Origin: Dorea formicigenerans
GTDB lineage: Bacteria; Bacillota; Clostridia; Lachnospirales; Lachnospiraceae
Reading direction: 5' to 3'
DNA length: 64,000 bases
NCBI RefSeq assembly: GCF_025150245.1
Contig: NZ_CP102279.1
Location: 2,353,423 to 2,417,422, forward strand
The notes below the pieces were generated by a model. It worked only from the letters and a program-made list of their open reading frames with translations, ran no database searches and had not been told where the DNA came from. The translations under genes were made by a program, and so were the position numbers. Positions 1 through 8,484 of the stretch are shown here, piece after piece. The first letter of the stretch is position 1. Each line of letters opens with the position of its first letter.

Positions 1-1095
1 ATCATTAAGTTTTACCGCCTCTGATTTTGACACTGGTGTAAATGGCTCCTCGCCAAATGTCTCCATGCATGCCGGACCTGCATGACGTCTTGCCAGGTCT
101 TTATACTGTTTGTAAGTTGTCCGCATGACTTCCAGCTTCCGTTCCATGAACTGACGATCTAAGATCAGTGCCTGATCGTCCTTGTGGTCATACTCGTACT
201 GCTTATTTGCAATACCTCCGTAATATCCGATTTTCAAATGTTGCCTCTTTGTAAGGACACTGACACCAGCGCGGTAAATCGTCGGCTTTAGTCCCATTTT
301 CCGAAAATTCTCAATAGCAATCCGAATCACCCGCTCGAACCCAAGCGTATAGCGAATATTGACTGTTGCTTTCTTTGACAGATTCTTGCCTGTATTTACA
401 AATCCAATCCGGTAACCTTCTGTATACACATCTGCCATTTTCTGTATTGTCTCAAGTGGCAGCTCATTCAGGTGCATGGCAGTGCGCTTCTCGTTTTCAC
501 TGACATACTCTCCGTAATAATAGAGATAACGCACATCATTAAAATCACTGTTCATAATCAGATCCGCAGCAAAATTATCTTCCGGGTCAATCTGTTCTTT
601 GATGCGGTCTGCCAAAAATACGTCACAATAATCGCTGGCATACCAATAAATCGTCTGTCTCACATGCTCATATTCCGGCTCGTTTTCTTCCTCAAACTGA
701 TTATAAACTTCAATGAATAATTCAAACAAAATATCTAGATATTCTGTTTTCTTTTCAAATGCATATGGAATCACACCACGAAGTTCTGTATATAGAAAAC
801 TCAAAAGCCGGCCGTATTCTATGCCGAATTTTTCTGTTGCAAATGCCGGATTGGCATAACTTGTCTTATAATGCTCTCCAAGCACGTCATCATACAAATG
901 TGTATTCCAACACTCTAATTCTTCAATTGAAAACTTATAATACTCACCATTTTCAATTTTTTCTTTTAATTTATCAACTAAAAGTGCAAAATCAGCCAGT
1001 GTCCGGAAATAATCCCGGTATTTTTCACTGACTGTATTTTCACCCTTTATATTCTCAATTCTCTCGATTGCTAATTCATATCTCATCTCTGTCAT
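1..1095 (-). CDS. M29-type (leucyl) aminopeptidase, 3' end beyond window
   Basis: The reading frame starts at an ATG at 1095 and runs open to base 1, giving 365 residues of a longer protein. The N-terminal two thirds is helical and acidic without an obvious signal peptide, so the protein should be cytosolic. A stretch near residues 345-356 (GPACMETFGEEP) resembles the region before the metal-binding domain in clostridial proteins annotated as leucyl aminopeptidase / aminopeptidase T (family M29). The metal ligands themselves would lie outside the window. The ATG follows directly on the TAG of the upstream DUF6142 gene, so the two are translationally coupled in one operon. Family assignment is from recognition only and could be wrong; that the frame is real is nearly certain. 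Confidence 0.7.
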   Translation of the reverse strand, partial: MTEMRYELAIERIENIKGENTVSEKYRDYFRTLADFALLVDKLKEKIENGEYYKFSIEELECWNTHLYDDVLGEHYKTSYANPAFATEKFGIEYGRLLSFLYTELRGVIPYAFEKKTEYLDILFELFIEVYNQFEEENEPEYEHVRQTIYWYASDYCDVFLADRIKEQIDPEDNFAADLIMNSDFNDVRYLYYYGEYVSENEKRTAMHLNELPLETIQKMADVYTEGYRIGFVNTGKNLSKKATVNIRYTLGFERVIRIAIENFRKMGLKPTIYRAGVSVLTKRQHLKIGYYGGIANKQYEYDHKDDQALILDRQFMERKLEVMRTTYKQYKDLARRHAGPACMETFGEEPFTPVSKSEAVKLND

Positions 1096-1443
1096 CTACA
1101 CAAGCCCCCTGATAAATATTGCTGCAACTCCTGCAAGAACCAATCCATTTACCCCGATTCCGACTTTGCAGGTTATGTATTTCTTATCTCGTTCATTCAG
1201 ACCCCGAAGTCCGAGTCTGAATCCATAAACTGCCAGTGCAAGCAGTGCAAAACAAAGAAATCCTACGATTATATTTACATTCCCCTTCATCAGAAATGAC
1301 ACAAGAATCATCACAATTAAAATCACTGCACAAAGCACAGCCATCATGCAGGATTGGATTCCCTTTCTCGCATGTTTCAAAGTCTTCTGGCCATATTTTG
1401 TATTTACACGTCTGCTTCGTTTTTTCTTATCTTTTCCGAACAT
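1096..1443 (-). CDS. DUF6142-like small membrane protein
   Basis: This 115-residue protein has a very basic N-terminus (MFGKDKKKRSRR) followed by three hydrophobic segments near residues 32-52, 57-75 and 92-113, so it should be an inner-membrane protein with its N-terminus in the cytosol. A GGAGGAG site precedes the ATG. The start lies inside the 3' end of the VanZ gene (17-bp overlap), and the stop abuts the aminopeptidase start, placing it in the middle of a three-gene operon. It resembles proteins of unknown function found in Lachnospiraceae (DUF6142). No catalytic motif is visible and I assign no function. Confidence 0.75.
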   Translation of the reverse strand: MFGKDKKKRSRRVNTKYGQKTLKHARKGIQSCMMAVLCAVILIVMILVSFLMKGNVNIIVGFLCFALLALAVYGFRLGLRGLNERDKKYITCKVGIGVNGLVLAGVAAIFIRGLV

Positions 1444-1891
1444 GTCTCCTCCTTATTGCTACACAGGTCACAAATATAATATGACCTGCAACTCCTCCGA
1501 TCGTGTTAAGTAGAATATCATCTACGTCGAAACTTCCGACTTTCGTAAGAAGCTGAAATATTTCTACACACAAGCTTAATCCAAAGCTCCAGAACAGTGT
1601 AGCAAAACAGCTACGATATTTGCTTGCCATAGGTAAAAAGAACCCGAATGGTATAAATATAATTACATTTCCAAACAGGTTCGTGAACATGGCAAAAAAT
1701 CCCAATTGATGCCGGTACTGCCAAAATCTTTTGATTTCTTTGAACAGGACGAGATTATAATGGTATTCCTGCATCTCGCCCGTTCTGCCATACCAGTCGG
1801 AAAATATAAGAAAATATATCAGGAACCCGATGTAAAGGACAAATAATACTTTTCCAAGTCCTCTGAGTGCCTTTCTTTTTCTGGAATTCAA
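1427..1891 (-). CDS. VanZ family membrane protein
   Basis: The 154-residue protein has four to five hydrophobic segments and the VanZ-like core: a segment with FGNVIIFIPFGFFLP followed by FWSFGLSLCVEIFQ and DVDDILLNTIGG. That last motif (FDVDDILLNTIGG) is the hallmark of VanZ proteins. VanZ from enterococcal vancomycin clusters gives low-level teicoplanin resistance, but most chromosomal homologues have no known function and there is no van cluster here. It is the first gene of the operon with DUF6142 and the aminopeptidase. The start lies about 57 bp downstream of the small membrane ORF that ends at 1948. Confidence 0.9.
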   Translation of the reverse strand: MNSRKRKALRGLGKVLFVLYIGFLIYFLIFSDWYGRTGEMQEYHYNLVLFKEIKRFWQYRHQLGFFAMFTNLFGNVIIFIPFGFFLPMASKYRSCFATLFWSFGLSLCVEIFQLLTKVGSFDVDDILLNTIGGVAGHIIFVTCVAIRRRHVRKR

Positions 1892-1947
1892 AAATATTGC
1901 TTCCTTTCCGTCCAGTCAAATGTCTTATCCTCTGATCTTATCAGATT

Positions 1948-2100
1948 TTAAAACGTAAGTCCTTTTTTGTCTTTTAATAACTTTGCTCCGCTGACAATGG
2001 AGATAATTCCTGCAGCCACGCCTGTGACCATCACAATGATCCCGACTGTGATTCCGGCCGCACCTGCAAGGCTCATTGTCTTATATGCCTTCTCGTTCAT
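1948..2100 (-). CDS. 50-residue single-pass membrane protein
   Basis: A 51-codon frame starts at ATG 2100 with an AGAGG ribosome site 6 bases upstream and ends in TAA. The product begins MNEKAYKTMSLAGAAG, has one long hydrophobic segment (about residues 11-39, rich in Gly, Ala, Val and Ile) and ends in the basic tail KLLKDKKGLTF. It fills the gap between pyrE and vanZ with no room for another gene. I recognise the general type (small transmembrane proteins of Lachnospiraceae) but know no function. The good start site, composition and membrane topology make it very likely real. Confidence 0.7.
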   Translation of the reverse strand: MNEKAYKTMSLAGAAGITVGIIVMVTGVAAGIISIVSGAKLLKDKKGLTF

Positions 2101-2176
2101 ATTATCCTCTTTCTATTTCTTATCATTCAAACCCTGTCAGGGCTTTGTGATGCCTACGGATTGCTACGTGCTTCAT

Positions 2177-2857
2177 TTATTTTGCACCGTACTGCTCATA
2201 GTATGCGTCGATTGCTGCCTTCAATGTATCGTCGATGACAACTTTTCCCTGACACTCTTTGTTATACAGATGCTCTACTACATCTGCCATACTTACAATT
2301 GCTGCTGTTTCAAATCCATACAGGTCTTTGATCTCATCAAGGGCACATTTTTCTCCGCCTTTTCCAACTTCCATACGGTTCAAAGATACCATAAGTCCTA
2401 CAATTGTAACATCAGCAGCTCCCTTTACCTTCGGAACAGTCTCTTCCATAGATTTTCCGGAAGTTGTTACGTCCTCGATCATAATCACACGGTCACCATC
2501 TTTTAACTTGCTTCCAAGAAAGCTTCCCTTATCTGCACCGTGATCTTTCTCTTCCTTACGATCAGAACAATAACGAACCTCTTTTCCATATAATTCACTG
2601 TAAGCGATTGCTGTTACAACTCCAAGCGGGATTCCCTTGTATGCAGGTCCGAACAGTACATCAAAGTCATCTCCATATGTCTCATGAATTGCTTTTGCAT
2701 AATACTCTCCGAGCTTCTTAAGCTGTGAACCAGTCACATATGCTCCCGCATTCATGAAGAATGGGGACTTTCTTCCACTCTTTAATGTGAATTCTCCAAA
2801 TTTGAGCACATCGCTCTCTACCATAAAGTCAATAAATTCCTGTTTGTAAGCTTCCAT
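2177..2857 (-). CDS. pyrE: orotate phosphoribosyltransferase
   Basis: PyrE transfers orotate onto PRPP to make orotidine monophosphate, the fifth step of pyrimidine synthesis, in the cytosol. The PRPP-binding loop is visible as VIMIEDVTTSGKS, and SGRKSPFFMNAG near residue 23 matches the N-terminal orotate/PRPP region. I take the start at 2857 (MEAYKQEF), because a GGAGGAAG site lies just upstream and the longer frame to 2947 adds residues absent from the family; this gives 226 residues, a usual length. It lies downstream of pyrF-pyrK-pyrD but is separated from pyrD by a terminator and fluC, so it may have its own promoter. Confidence 0.96.
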   Translation of the reverse strand: MEAYKQEFIDFMVESDVLKFGEFTLKSGRKSPFFMNAGAYVTGSQLKKLGEYYAKAIHETYGDDFDVLFGPAYKGIPLGVVTAIAYSELYGKEVRYCSDRKEEKDHGADKGSFLGSKLKDGDRVIMIEDVTTSGKSMEETVPKVKGAADVTIVGLMVSLNRMEVGKGGEKCALDEIKDLYGFETAAIVSMADVVEHLYNKECQGKVVIDDTLKAAIDAYYEQYGAK

Positions 2858-2981
2858 TGTTATTCTTCCTCCATATTCTACAGGTGCATATACCTGATAC
2901 GTTCTTTTATTTCTTTCTATCTTACCATACACTGTAGACATTTTCAAACTGTAACTGTTCCAAAAACTTATCGATTCTTCT

Positions 2982-3341
2982 CTACAAAAACTGCGTAAGC
3001 ACTACTGCCAACATGCCTCCTGCCACACTAAACACAATATACAGTAGTCCACTAAGAATATCACCTTTTTGAATCAATGTCACGGACTCTAATGCAAATG
3101 TAGAAAATGTAGTAAAGCCTCCACACACACCAGTTTTTAACATCAATGTCATCTCCGGAGAAAGTTTACTGTATTTTCCACTTAGCATCACAATAATTCC
3201 AATCAAGAAACAGCCCACAATATTAGTAAGCAATGTTTTTATCGGGAATCCATCACCACACTCCATCGGAAGCATGCTCACTCCATAACGGAGCATAGAC
3301 CCAACCATACCACCAATACCAACTAAAAATACATTTAACAT
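2982..3341 (-). CDS. fluC: fluoride exporter (CrcB/Fluc)
   Basis: This is a 119-residue, four-helix membrane protein of the Fluc/CrcB family, which works as a dual-topology dimer and exports fluoride. Visible motifs are GGMVGSMLRYGVS in helix 1, the Asn of TNIVGCFLIG in helix 2, and GVCGGFTTFSTFALE in helix 3, which carries the Phe box and the TTFST sodium site. Many Firmicutes carry two adjacent crcB copies; only one is seen here. I looked upstream for a fluoride riboswitch and saw none: the 88 bases to pyrD hold only a terminator hairpin. Its position inside a pyrimidine gene block looks fortuitous. Confidence 0.95.
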   Translation of the reverse strand: MLNVFLVGIGGMVGSMLRYGVSMLPMECGDGFPIKTLLTNIVGCFLIGIIVMLSGKYSKLSPEMTLMLKTGVCGGFTTFSTFALESVTLIQKGDILSGLLYIVFSVAGGMLAVVLTQFL

Positions 3342-3360
3342 TTCTTTTGCCTTTCATACA

Positions 3361-3402
3361 AAATGCCACTGAAAATTACATTCTGCAATCTCAGTGGCAT
3401 TT
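3361..3402 (-). terminator. terminator after pyrD
   Basis: Perfect 12-bp arms (AAATGCCACTGA at 3361-3372 and its complement at 3391-3402) enclose an 18-base loop, and the minus-strand transcript ends in a short U run. It lies between the pyrD stop and fluC start and probably ends the pyrF-pyrK-pyrD transcript, at least in part. Confidence 0.75.
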
Positions 3403-3429
3403 TAACACTATTTTTATACCGTTTTTATA

Positions 3430-4332
3430 CTACTCCACAATGCCAACCATGTCAGCCACGTTCTCAAAGCCGTTTTTCTTCATATAGGCTTCGATTCCGT
3501 CAATGACTTCCATAGTCACTGCAGGATTATGGAAGTTTGCTGTTCCGACAGATACTGCGCTCGCTCCTGCTAAAATAAACTCAATTGCATCTTCTGCACT
3601 TGCGATTCCGCCCATTCCGATGATTGGAATATTGACTGCATGTGCTGCCTGATATACCATGCGCACAGCTACCGGTTTCACGATTGGACCTGACACTCCT
3701 CCTGTCTTATTTGCCAGCGCAAATGTCTTGCGGTTGATGTCAATCTTCATACCTGTCAATGTATTAATTAGAGAAATTGCATCTGCTCCACCCGCTTCTG
3801 CAGCTTTTGCTATCTCAGTAATATCTGTTACGTTCGGTGTCAGTTTCATAATGATCGGCTGTTTTGCGATTTTCTTAATATCTGCGGTAAGCTTCTCTAC
3901 ATTCTTTGCATCCTGCCCAAATGCCAGAAATCCGGCGTTAACATTTGGACATGAAATATTGATTTCCATCATATCAATCGGCTCATCTGCCAGACGTTCT
4001 ACAACTCTGAAATATTCTTCCGGTGCATGACCGCATACATTTACAATAATCTTCGTGTCATACTTCTGAAGATAAGGAATATCTCTTTCGCAGAACAGAT
4101 CAATTCCAGGATTCTGAAGTCCGATTGCATTCATCATACCGCCGTAAACTTCTGCCACACGCGGGGTCGGATTACCAGCCCATGGCACATCAGCTACACC
4201 TTTTGTCGTGATAGCTCCCAGTTTATTCAGATCCACAAATTCAGAAAATTCTTCTCCGGAACCAAATGTTCCAGATGCTACTGTAACCGGATTCTTCCAT
4301 TCTACTCCGGCGATGTTTACATTCATATTCAT
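3430..4332 (-). CDS. pyrD: dihydroorotate dehydrogenase B (NAD+), catalytic subunit
   Basis: The 300-residue class 1B enzyme oxidises dihydroorotate to orotate using FMN and works as a heterotetramer with PyrK, which passes electrons to NAD+. Visible motifs include TVASGTFGSG at the N-terminus, the active-site loop NISCPNVNAG with the catalytic Cys that distinguishes class 1 enzymes, IMKLTPNVTDI for FMN binding, and IIGMGGI and GASAVSVGT for the phosphate site. The ATG at 4332 overlaps the pyrK stop (TAATG) and follows a GGAGGTGG site, so synthesis of the two subunits is coupled. Confidence 0.97.
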   Translation of the reverse strand: MNMNVNIAGVEWKNPVTVASGTFGSGEEFSEFVDLNKLGAITTKGVADVPWAGNPTPRVAEVYGGMMNAIGLQNPGIDLFCERDIPYLQKYDTKIIVNVCGHAPEEYFRVVERLADEPIDMMEINISCPNVNAGFLAFGQDAKNVEKLTADIKKIAKQPIIMKLTPNVTDITEIAKAAEAGGADAISLINTLTGMKIDINRKTFALANKTGGVSGPIVKPVAVRMVYQAAHAVNIPIIGMGGIASAEDAIEFILAGASAVSVGTANFHNPAVTMEVIDGIEAYMKKNGFENVADMVGIVE

Positions 4333-5117
4333 TAAATTTCCACCTCCGTAGCAAGGAATACCGGACCATCTTTACAGATTCGCTTGTTGCACACATTGCT
4401 GTGGGCATCTTTCTCTTTTGTCTTGCACACACAGCCAAGACAGGCACCAATTCCACATGCCATACGCTCTTCCAGAGATATATAGCATACAATCTTATGT
4501 TCCTCGGCATACTGCTTGATCGCACGAAGCATAGGAGTCGGTCCACAGGCATAGATCATATCCGCTTCCAGTCCATTTTCACGGATTGCGTCCATAACAT
4601 TTCCCGTTGTTCCGACACTTCCATTCTCTGTGGAAATGTATAACTCACCGTTCTGCTCGAACTCTTCCTTTAAAAATGTCTGTGCATCACGATAGCCTAC
4701 GACAATCTGTTTTTTGTCGCATTTCATCTGTTTTGCAAGTTCCAGAATCGGTGGTACACCAATTCCTCCACCCATAAGAAATACTTTCTTTCCTTCAGCC
4801 GCTTCAAACGGGAATCCATTTCCAAGAGGTCCGATGATCGGGATTGCATCTCCTGTTTTTAACTTTGAAAATTCTTCTGTTCCTGTATTCTCTCCAGTCA
4901 CTCTGTATACAACACGAAGGCGACTGTCTTCTTTGTTAATCTCACAGATACTGATCGGACGAGGCAATAACTTTGTCGCATCCTTTGTATACATAGAAAT
5001 AAACTGTCCAGGTCTGGCGCTCTGCGCTGCCTCTGTATGAATCCACATACTAAAAATATCATCAGCGATCTGCTCCTGAGAAACAACCATTGCCTGTTCT
5101 TTTTTCTTATCCGCCAT
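4332..5117 (-). CDS. pyrK: dihydroorotate dehydrogenase B, electron-transfer subunit
   Basis: PyrK carries FAD and a [2Fe-2S] cluster and hands electrons from PyrD to NAD+. The chain shows a ferredoxin-reductase-type FAD domain (LLPRPISICEI), a nucleotide domain (VFLMGGGIGVPPILELA), and the C-terminal cluster motif CGIGACLGCVCK followed by a fourth Cys at CNKRIC. I chose the start at 5117 (MADKKKEQ) since TTGGAGGC lies upstream within the pyrF 3' end; the longer frame to 5153 would run through that site. The start is one base after the pyrF stop. Confidence 0.96.
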   Translation of the reverse strand: MADKKKEQAMVVSQEQIADDIFSMWIHTEAAQSARPGQFISMYTKDATKLLPRPISICEINKEDSRLRVVYRVTGENTGTEEFSKLKTGDAIPIIGPLGNGFPFEAAEGKKVFLMGGGIGVPPILELAKQMKCDKKQIVVGYRDAQTFLKEEFEQNGELYISTENGSVGTTGNVMDAIRENGLEADMIYACGPTPMLRAIKQYAEEHKIVCYISLEERMACGIGACLGCVCKTKEKDAHSNVCNKRICKDGPVFLATEVEI

Positions 5118-5118
5118 C

Positions 5119-6045
5119 TTATCTTGCCTCCAATGCGCCTCTAATATCAGCAACCATGTCCTCTACTGCTGCTCTGGATGCATCTGCAAATGCTTCTTCA
5201 CCATAGTTTGCGTATTTTTCCTGCTTGTATGCCGCAATGATTCCACGAGAAGAGTTTACGATTGCTCCAAGACCATCTTCATTAAAGAAATGTACCAGAT
5301 CTTTTCCTTTTCCTCCCTGTGCACCATATCCCGGCACAAGGATGTAAGATTTCGGCATCACTTTACGAAGTACTTTCCCCATCTCCGGATAAGTAGCTCC
5401 GACAACTGCTCCAATGTAGCTGTACTCGTCACCCATGCAGTCTTCTCCCCACTGTGCAACTTTTTCACCGACCAGCTCATAGAGTGGACGTCCGTCGATC
5501 ATCTGATCCTGGAACTCTCCACTTGACGGGTTAGAAGTCTTAACAAGGATAAAAAGACCTTTCTTTTCCTCTTTGCATACATCTATAAACGGATTCACAC
5601 CATCAGATCCAAGATATGGATTGACTGTCACAAAGTCCTCATCAAATGGTGCGTAAGTCTTGCTTCCTACCTGCACTTTACCAATATGTCCAACCGCATA
5701 AGCAGAAGATGTTGATCCGATATCTCCACGTTTGATATCTCCGATTACAACCAATCCTTTTGATTTACAGTAATCTACTGTTTTCTTAAATGCAACAAGT
5801 CCCGGAATACCGAACTGCTCATACATAGCGATCTGAGGTTTCACAGCTGGAATCAGATCATAAGTCTTGTCCACAATTTCCTTATTGAACTGCCATATAG
5901 CCTCTGCAGCTCCCTCAAGTGTCTCACCAAACTCAGCAAACGCCTTCTTCTGGATATGCTCCGGAATATATTTTAACATTGGATCCAGACCAACCACGAT
6001 CGGTGCGCCCGTCTTCTTAATATTCGCAATTAACTGATTAATCAC
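5119..6045 (-). CDS. pyrF: orotidine 5'-phosphate decarboxylase, long (type 2) form
   Basis: PyrF decarboxylates OMP to UMP. The 308-residue length and the motif GDIKRGDIGSTSSAYA, with the catalytic Lys and Asp, mark the longer PyrF subfamily rather than the 240-residue Bacillus type. Other landmarks are FVTVNPYLGSDGVNPF and the phosphate-binding end LVPGYGAQGGKGKD. Translation starts at a GTG (6045); AGGAGG lies 8 bases upstream and no ATG is available. It is the first gene of the pyrF-pyrK-pyrD transcript, with a good promoter about 60 bases upstream. No pyrimidine attenuator or PyrR-binding anti-antiterminator was recognised in the short leader. Confidence 0.96.
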   Translation of the reverse strand: MINQLIANIKKTGAPIVVGLDPMLKYIPEHIQKKAFAEFGETLEGAAEAIWQFNKEIVDKTYDLIPAVKPQIAMYEQFGIPGLVAFKKTVDYCKSKGLVVIGDIKRGDIGSTSSAYAVGHIGKVQVGSKTYAPFDEDFVTVNPYLGSDGVNPFIDVCKEEKKGLFILVKTSNPSSGEFQDQMIDGRPLYELVGEKVAQWGEDCMGDEYSYIGAVVGATYPEMGKVLRKVMPKSYILVPGYGAQGGKGKDLVHFFNEDGLGAIVNSSRGIIAAYKQEKYANYGEEAFADASRAAVEDMVADIRGALEAR

Positions 6046-6103
6046 AATCTCATCCTCCTGCTTCTATCTTTATTACTTTTGTTAGAAATTACATATTTAA
6101 TTT

Positions 6104-6133
6104 ATTTTACCACACTAGTAGCTCACTTGACAA
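6104..6133 (-). promoter_or_regulatory. sigma-A promoter of pyrF-pyrK-pyrD
   Basis: On the minus strand TTGTCA (6133-6128) and TAAAAT (6109-6104) are 18 bases apart, and TGG before the -10 box makes it an extended -10. The predicted start is near 6097, giving a leader of about 50 bases before the GTG of pyrF. Confidence 0.65.
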
Positions 6134-6263
6134 GAAATCAATCCCTCTTTGCATTTTAAACAGTTAATCTAATATTTTATCAAATAATCTTTATAAAACA
6201 AAATATCAGATTCAACTAGTCAAAATGTACATCATTTCACCAATTTTTTAGTCACTGCTTACA

Positions 6264-6292
6264 TTGTACCTCCCTCCCATTTGTTCTATACT
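6264..6292 (+). promoter_or_regulatory. probable promoter of the ABC ATPase gene
   Basis: TATACT at 6287-6292 is a good -10 box; the -35 (TTGTAC, 6264-6269, 17-base spacer) is weak, suggesting an activator or only modest activity. The 300-base gap between the divergent pyrF and ABC ATPase genes otherwise holds only AT-rich DNA. Confidence 0.4.
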
Positions 6293-6344
6293 GATATCAG
6301 ATTACAAGAGAACTATTTATTTTCTTTAAGGAGGATTACACAAA

Positions 6345-7454
6345 ATGGCAAGTTTATCATTAGAGGGAATCCAGAAAGTATATTCTAATGGATTCCAGGC
6401 AGTTAAAGACTTCAATCTTGAAATCGCTGACAAAGAGTTCATCATCTTCGTTGGACCTTCCGGATGTGGAAAATCAACAACACTTCGTATGATCGCAGGT
6501 CTTGAGGATATTTCCGGCGGTACACTGAAGATTGACGGAAAAGTAATGAATAATGTAGAGCCAAAAGACAGAGATATCGCTATGGTATTCCAGAACTACG
6601 CTCTTTATCCACATATGACAGTATATGACAACATGGCATTCGGACTGAAACTTCGTAAAGTACCAAAAGACGAAATCGACAAAAAAGTTCGCGAGGCAGC
6701 AAGAATCCTCGACCTTGAGAAACTTCTTGACCGTAAGCCAAAAGCTCTTTCCGGTGGACAGAGACAGCGTGTTGCTATGGGACGTGCAATCGTTCGTAAA
6801 CCAAAGGTATTCCTTATGGACGAGCCTCTTTCAAACCTGGATGCAAAACTTCGTGTTCAGATGCGTATTGAGATTGCAAAATTGCATGAGAATTTAGGTG
6901 CTACAATCATCTATGTAACACATGACCAGACAGAGGCTATGACTCTTGGTACAAGAATTGTTGTTATGAAAGATGGAGTTGTTCAGCAGGTAGATACACC
7001 TCAGAACCTCTATACAAAACCATGCAACCTGTTCGTAGCTGGATTCATCGGATCACCTCAGATGAACTTCTTAGATGCTGAAGTTAAAGTTAACGGATCT
7101 GATGTTACACTTTCTGTTGGTGGACATGAGCTTCCAGTGCCAGCTGATAAAAAACAGGCTCTCATCGATAAAGGATATGCTGGAAAGACAGTTATCCTCG
7201 GAATCCGTCCGGAGGATGTACATGTTGCAGCTACATTTACAGGTGAGAATGCAGGTACTGTTCACTCTACAATTAACGTATATGAGCTTCTTGGAGCTGA
7301 AGTATTCTTATACTTCGATGTTGCAGGAACTCAGGTAACTGCAAGAGTTGGTTCCGGAACAGAGCTCAGAAGCGGAGATAAAGCTTCCTTCACATTTGAC
7401 ATGAGCAAGATTCATATCTTCGACAAAGAGACAGAGTTGACGATTGCAAACTAA
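6345..7454 (+). CDS. ugpC: sugar ABC transporter ATP-binding protein (MsmX/UgpC type)
   Basis: The 369-residue protein is a CUT1-type ATPase that energises carbohydrate importers from the cytosolic face. Domain order is an ABC domain (residues 1-235: Walker A GPSGCGKST, Q-loop FQNYALYPHMTVYDN, signature LSGGQRQRVAMGR, Walker B VFLMDEPLSNLDAKLR, H-loop THDQTEA) and a C-terminal TOBE/MalK regulatory domain. No permease or binding-protein gene is adjacent, which fits the multitask ATPases (MsmX, MsmK) that serve several importers. AAGGAGG precedes the ATG. A perfect hairpin separates it from the CdaR-type regulator downstream. Confidence 0.93.
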   Translation: MASLSLEGIQKVYSNGFQAVKDFNLEIADKEFIIFVGPSGCGKSTTLRMIAGLEDISGGTLKIDGKVMNNVEPKDRDIAMVFQNYALYPHMTVYDNMAFGLKLRKVPKDEIDKKVREAARILDLEKLLDRKPKALSGGQRQRVAMGRAIVRKPKVFLMDEPLSNLDAKLRVQMRIEIAKLHENLGATIIYVTHDQTEAMTLGTRIVVMKDGVVQQVDTPQNLYTKPCNLFVAGFIGSPQMNFLDAEVKVNGSDVTLSVGGHELPVPADKKQALIDKGYAGKTVILGIRPEDVHVAATFTGENAGTVHSTINVYELLGAEVFLYFDVAGTQVTARVGSGTELRSGDKASFTFDMSKIHIFDKETELTIAN

Positions 7455-7500
7455 TCGTATAAAATAACAATAACGGTTCTACTGTTATGGAAGATACAAT

Positions 7501-7530
7501 GAAAGAGCTGTACGAAGGTGCAGCTCTTTC
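7501..7530 (+). terminator. hairpin between ABC ATPase and regulator genes
   Basis: GAAAGAGCTG (7501-7510) is perfectly complementary to CAGCTCTTTC (7521-7530) around a 10-base loop, followed by UAAUUU rather than a proper U run. It may act as a leaky terminator, a transcript-processing site or a 3' stabiliser that lowers expression of the regulator. Confidence 0.5.
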
Positions 7531-7557
7531 TAATTTATGCAAAAGAGGGTTATTTTT

Positions 7558-8484
7558 ATGGAGCAATCTCAGGAACTTTCCAAAGCATTAGAAGAGCTTA
7601 CACGGGCAACCGGCATCGCTTTGGATATTCACATACAACCGGAAGCTTCCAAAGAGAAGATAGACGAGTCAATCCGGCAGATTCGTTCTCTTTGTGCTGC
7701 TTATAAAGAGAAGTATAACAAGAATTATTTTTTGTTAAATCTCATGACAGGTACTGCACAGGATTGCGAGATTAGTGAACGTGCTGCCAGATTACATATT
7801 CGTGCTGTAAAACCTCGTTATCTTTTTTTGCTCGAATCCTCAAAAAAAATGGACGAAACAGTTACAGAGGTATTGAAACAGTTGTTTCCATTTCAAGAAA
7901 AAATATATCTCGTTCCTGTAAATGAATTTCAACTTGCAATGCTTTATCCGGTAAAAGATGGCTGCACATCCGAAGATATTCACGATCTGGCACATACCAT
8001 GATCGATACTCTAAGTATGGAAGCGCTGACTCATGTACAGATTGCCTACAGCGATCTTATTCCCGATCTGCACGCCTTGCCTTCTGCTTATAAACAGACT
8101 GCGCTTGCATTGAGAGTTGGTAAACTTTTTTATTCAGAACAATCTGTATTTCCTTTTAATAAGTTAGGGATTGGACGATTGATTCACGAGTTGCCTGAAA
8201 AACTTTGCGAAGATTTTCTTTTTGAGATATTCGGTGGTATAACTTCCGAACATTTAGATAAGGACACTTTAGCTGCCATCGACAAATTCTTCCAGAACAA
8301 CCTGAACATTGCAGAAACTGCACGACAGCTTCATATGCATCGCAATACACTTATTTACCGACTGGAACAAGTCGAAAAAAGAACAGGTCTTGACCTTCGT
8401 CAGTTCGAGGACGCTATGACCTTTAAAATTGCGATCATGATACTGAATTACTTACAATCAGAAAGGAATGTTTCACATGAATGA
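7558..8484 (+). CDS. CdaR/PucR-type transcriptional regulator
   Basis: A protein of about 308 residues ends in the PucR-type helix-turn-helix (NNLNIAETARQLHMHRNTLIYRLEQ, then TGLDLRQFEDAMTFKIA). The N-terminal half is a sensor region I cannot name, with a GGDEF-like middle typical of CdaR-family sugar-diacid or carbohydrate regulators. I start at 7558 (MEQSQEL) because AGAGGG lies 8 bases upstream; the frame itself extends 7 codons further. It is clearly paralogous to the protein at 13135-14223. Placement after a sugar-transport ATPase suggests it controls carbohydrate uptake. It ends in TGA overlapping the next gene. Confidence 0.85.
   Translation: MEQSQELSKALEELTRATGIALDIHIQPEASKEKIDESIRQIRSLCAAYKEKYNKNYFLLNLMTGTAQDCEISERAARLHIRAVKPRYLFLLESSKKMDETVTEVLKQLFPFQEKIYLVPVNEFQLAMLYPVKDGCTSEDIHDLAHTMIDTLSMEALTHVQIAYSDLIPDLHALPSAYKQTALALRVGKLFYSEQSVFPFNKLGIGRLIHELPEKLCEDFLFEIFGGITSEHLDKDTLAAIDKFFQNNLNIAETARQLHMHRNTLIYRLEQVEKRTGLDLRQFEDAMTFKIAIMILNYLQSERNVSHE

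Noticed and set aside
1967-2506. 179-residue plus-strand frame
   Set aside because: It is antisense to pyrE and the 50-residue membrane protein, both with good start sites.
3342-3429. Fluoride riboswitch before fluC
   Set aside because: Only the pyrD terminator hairpin is present; the conserved riboswitch sequence is absent.
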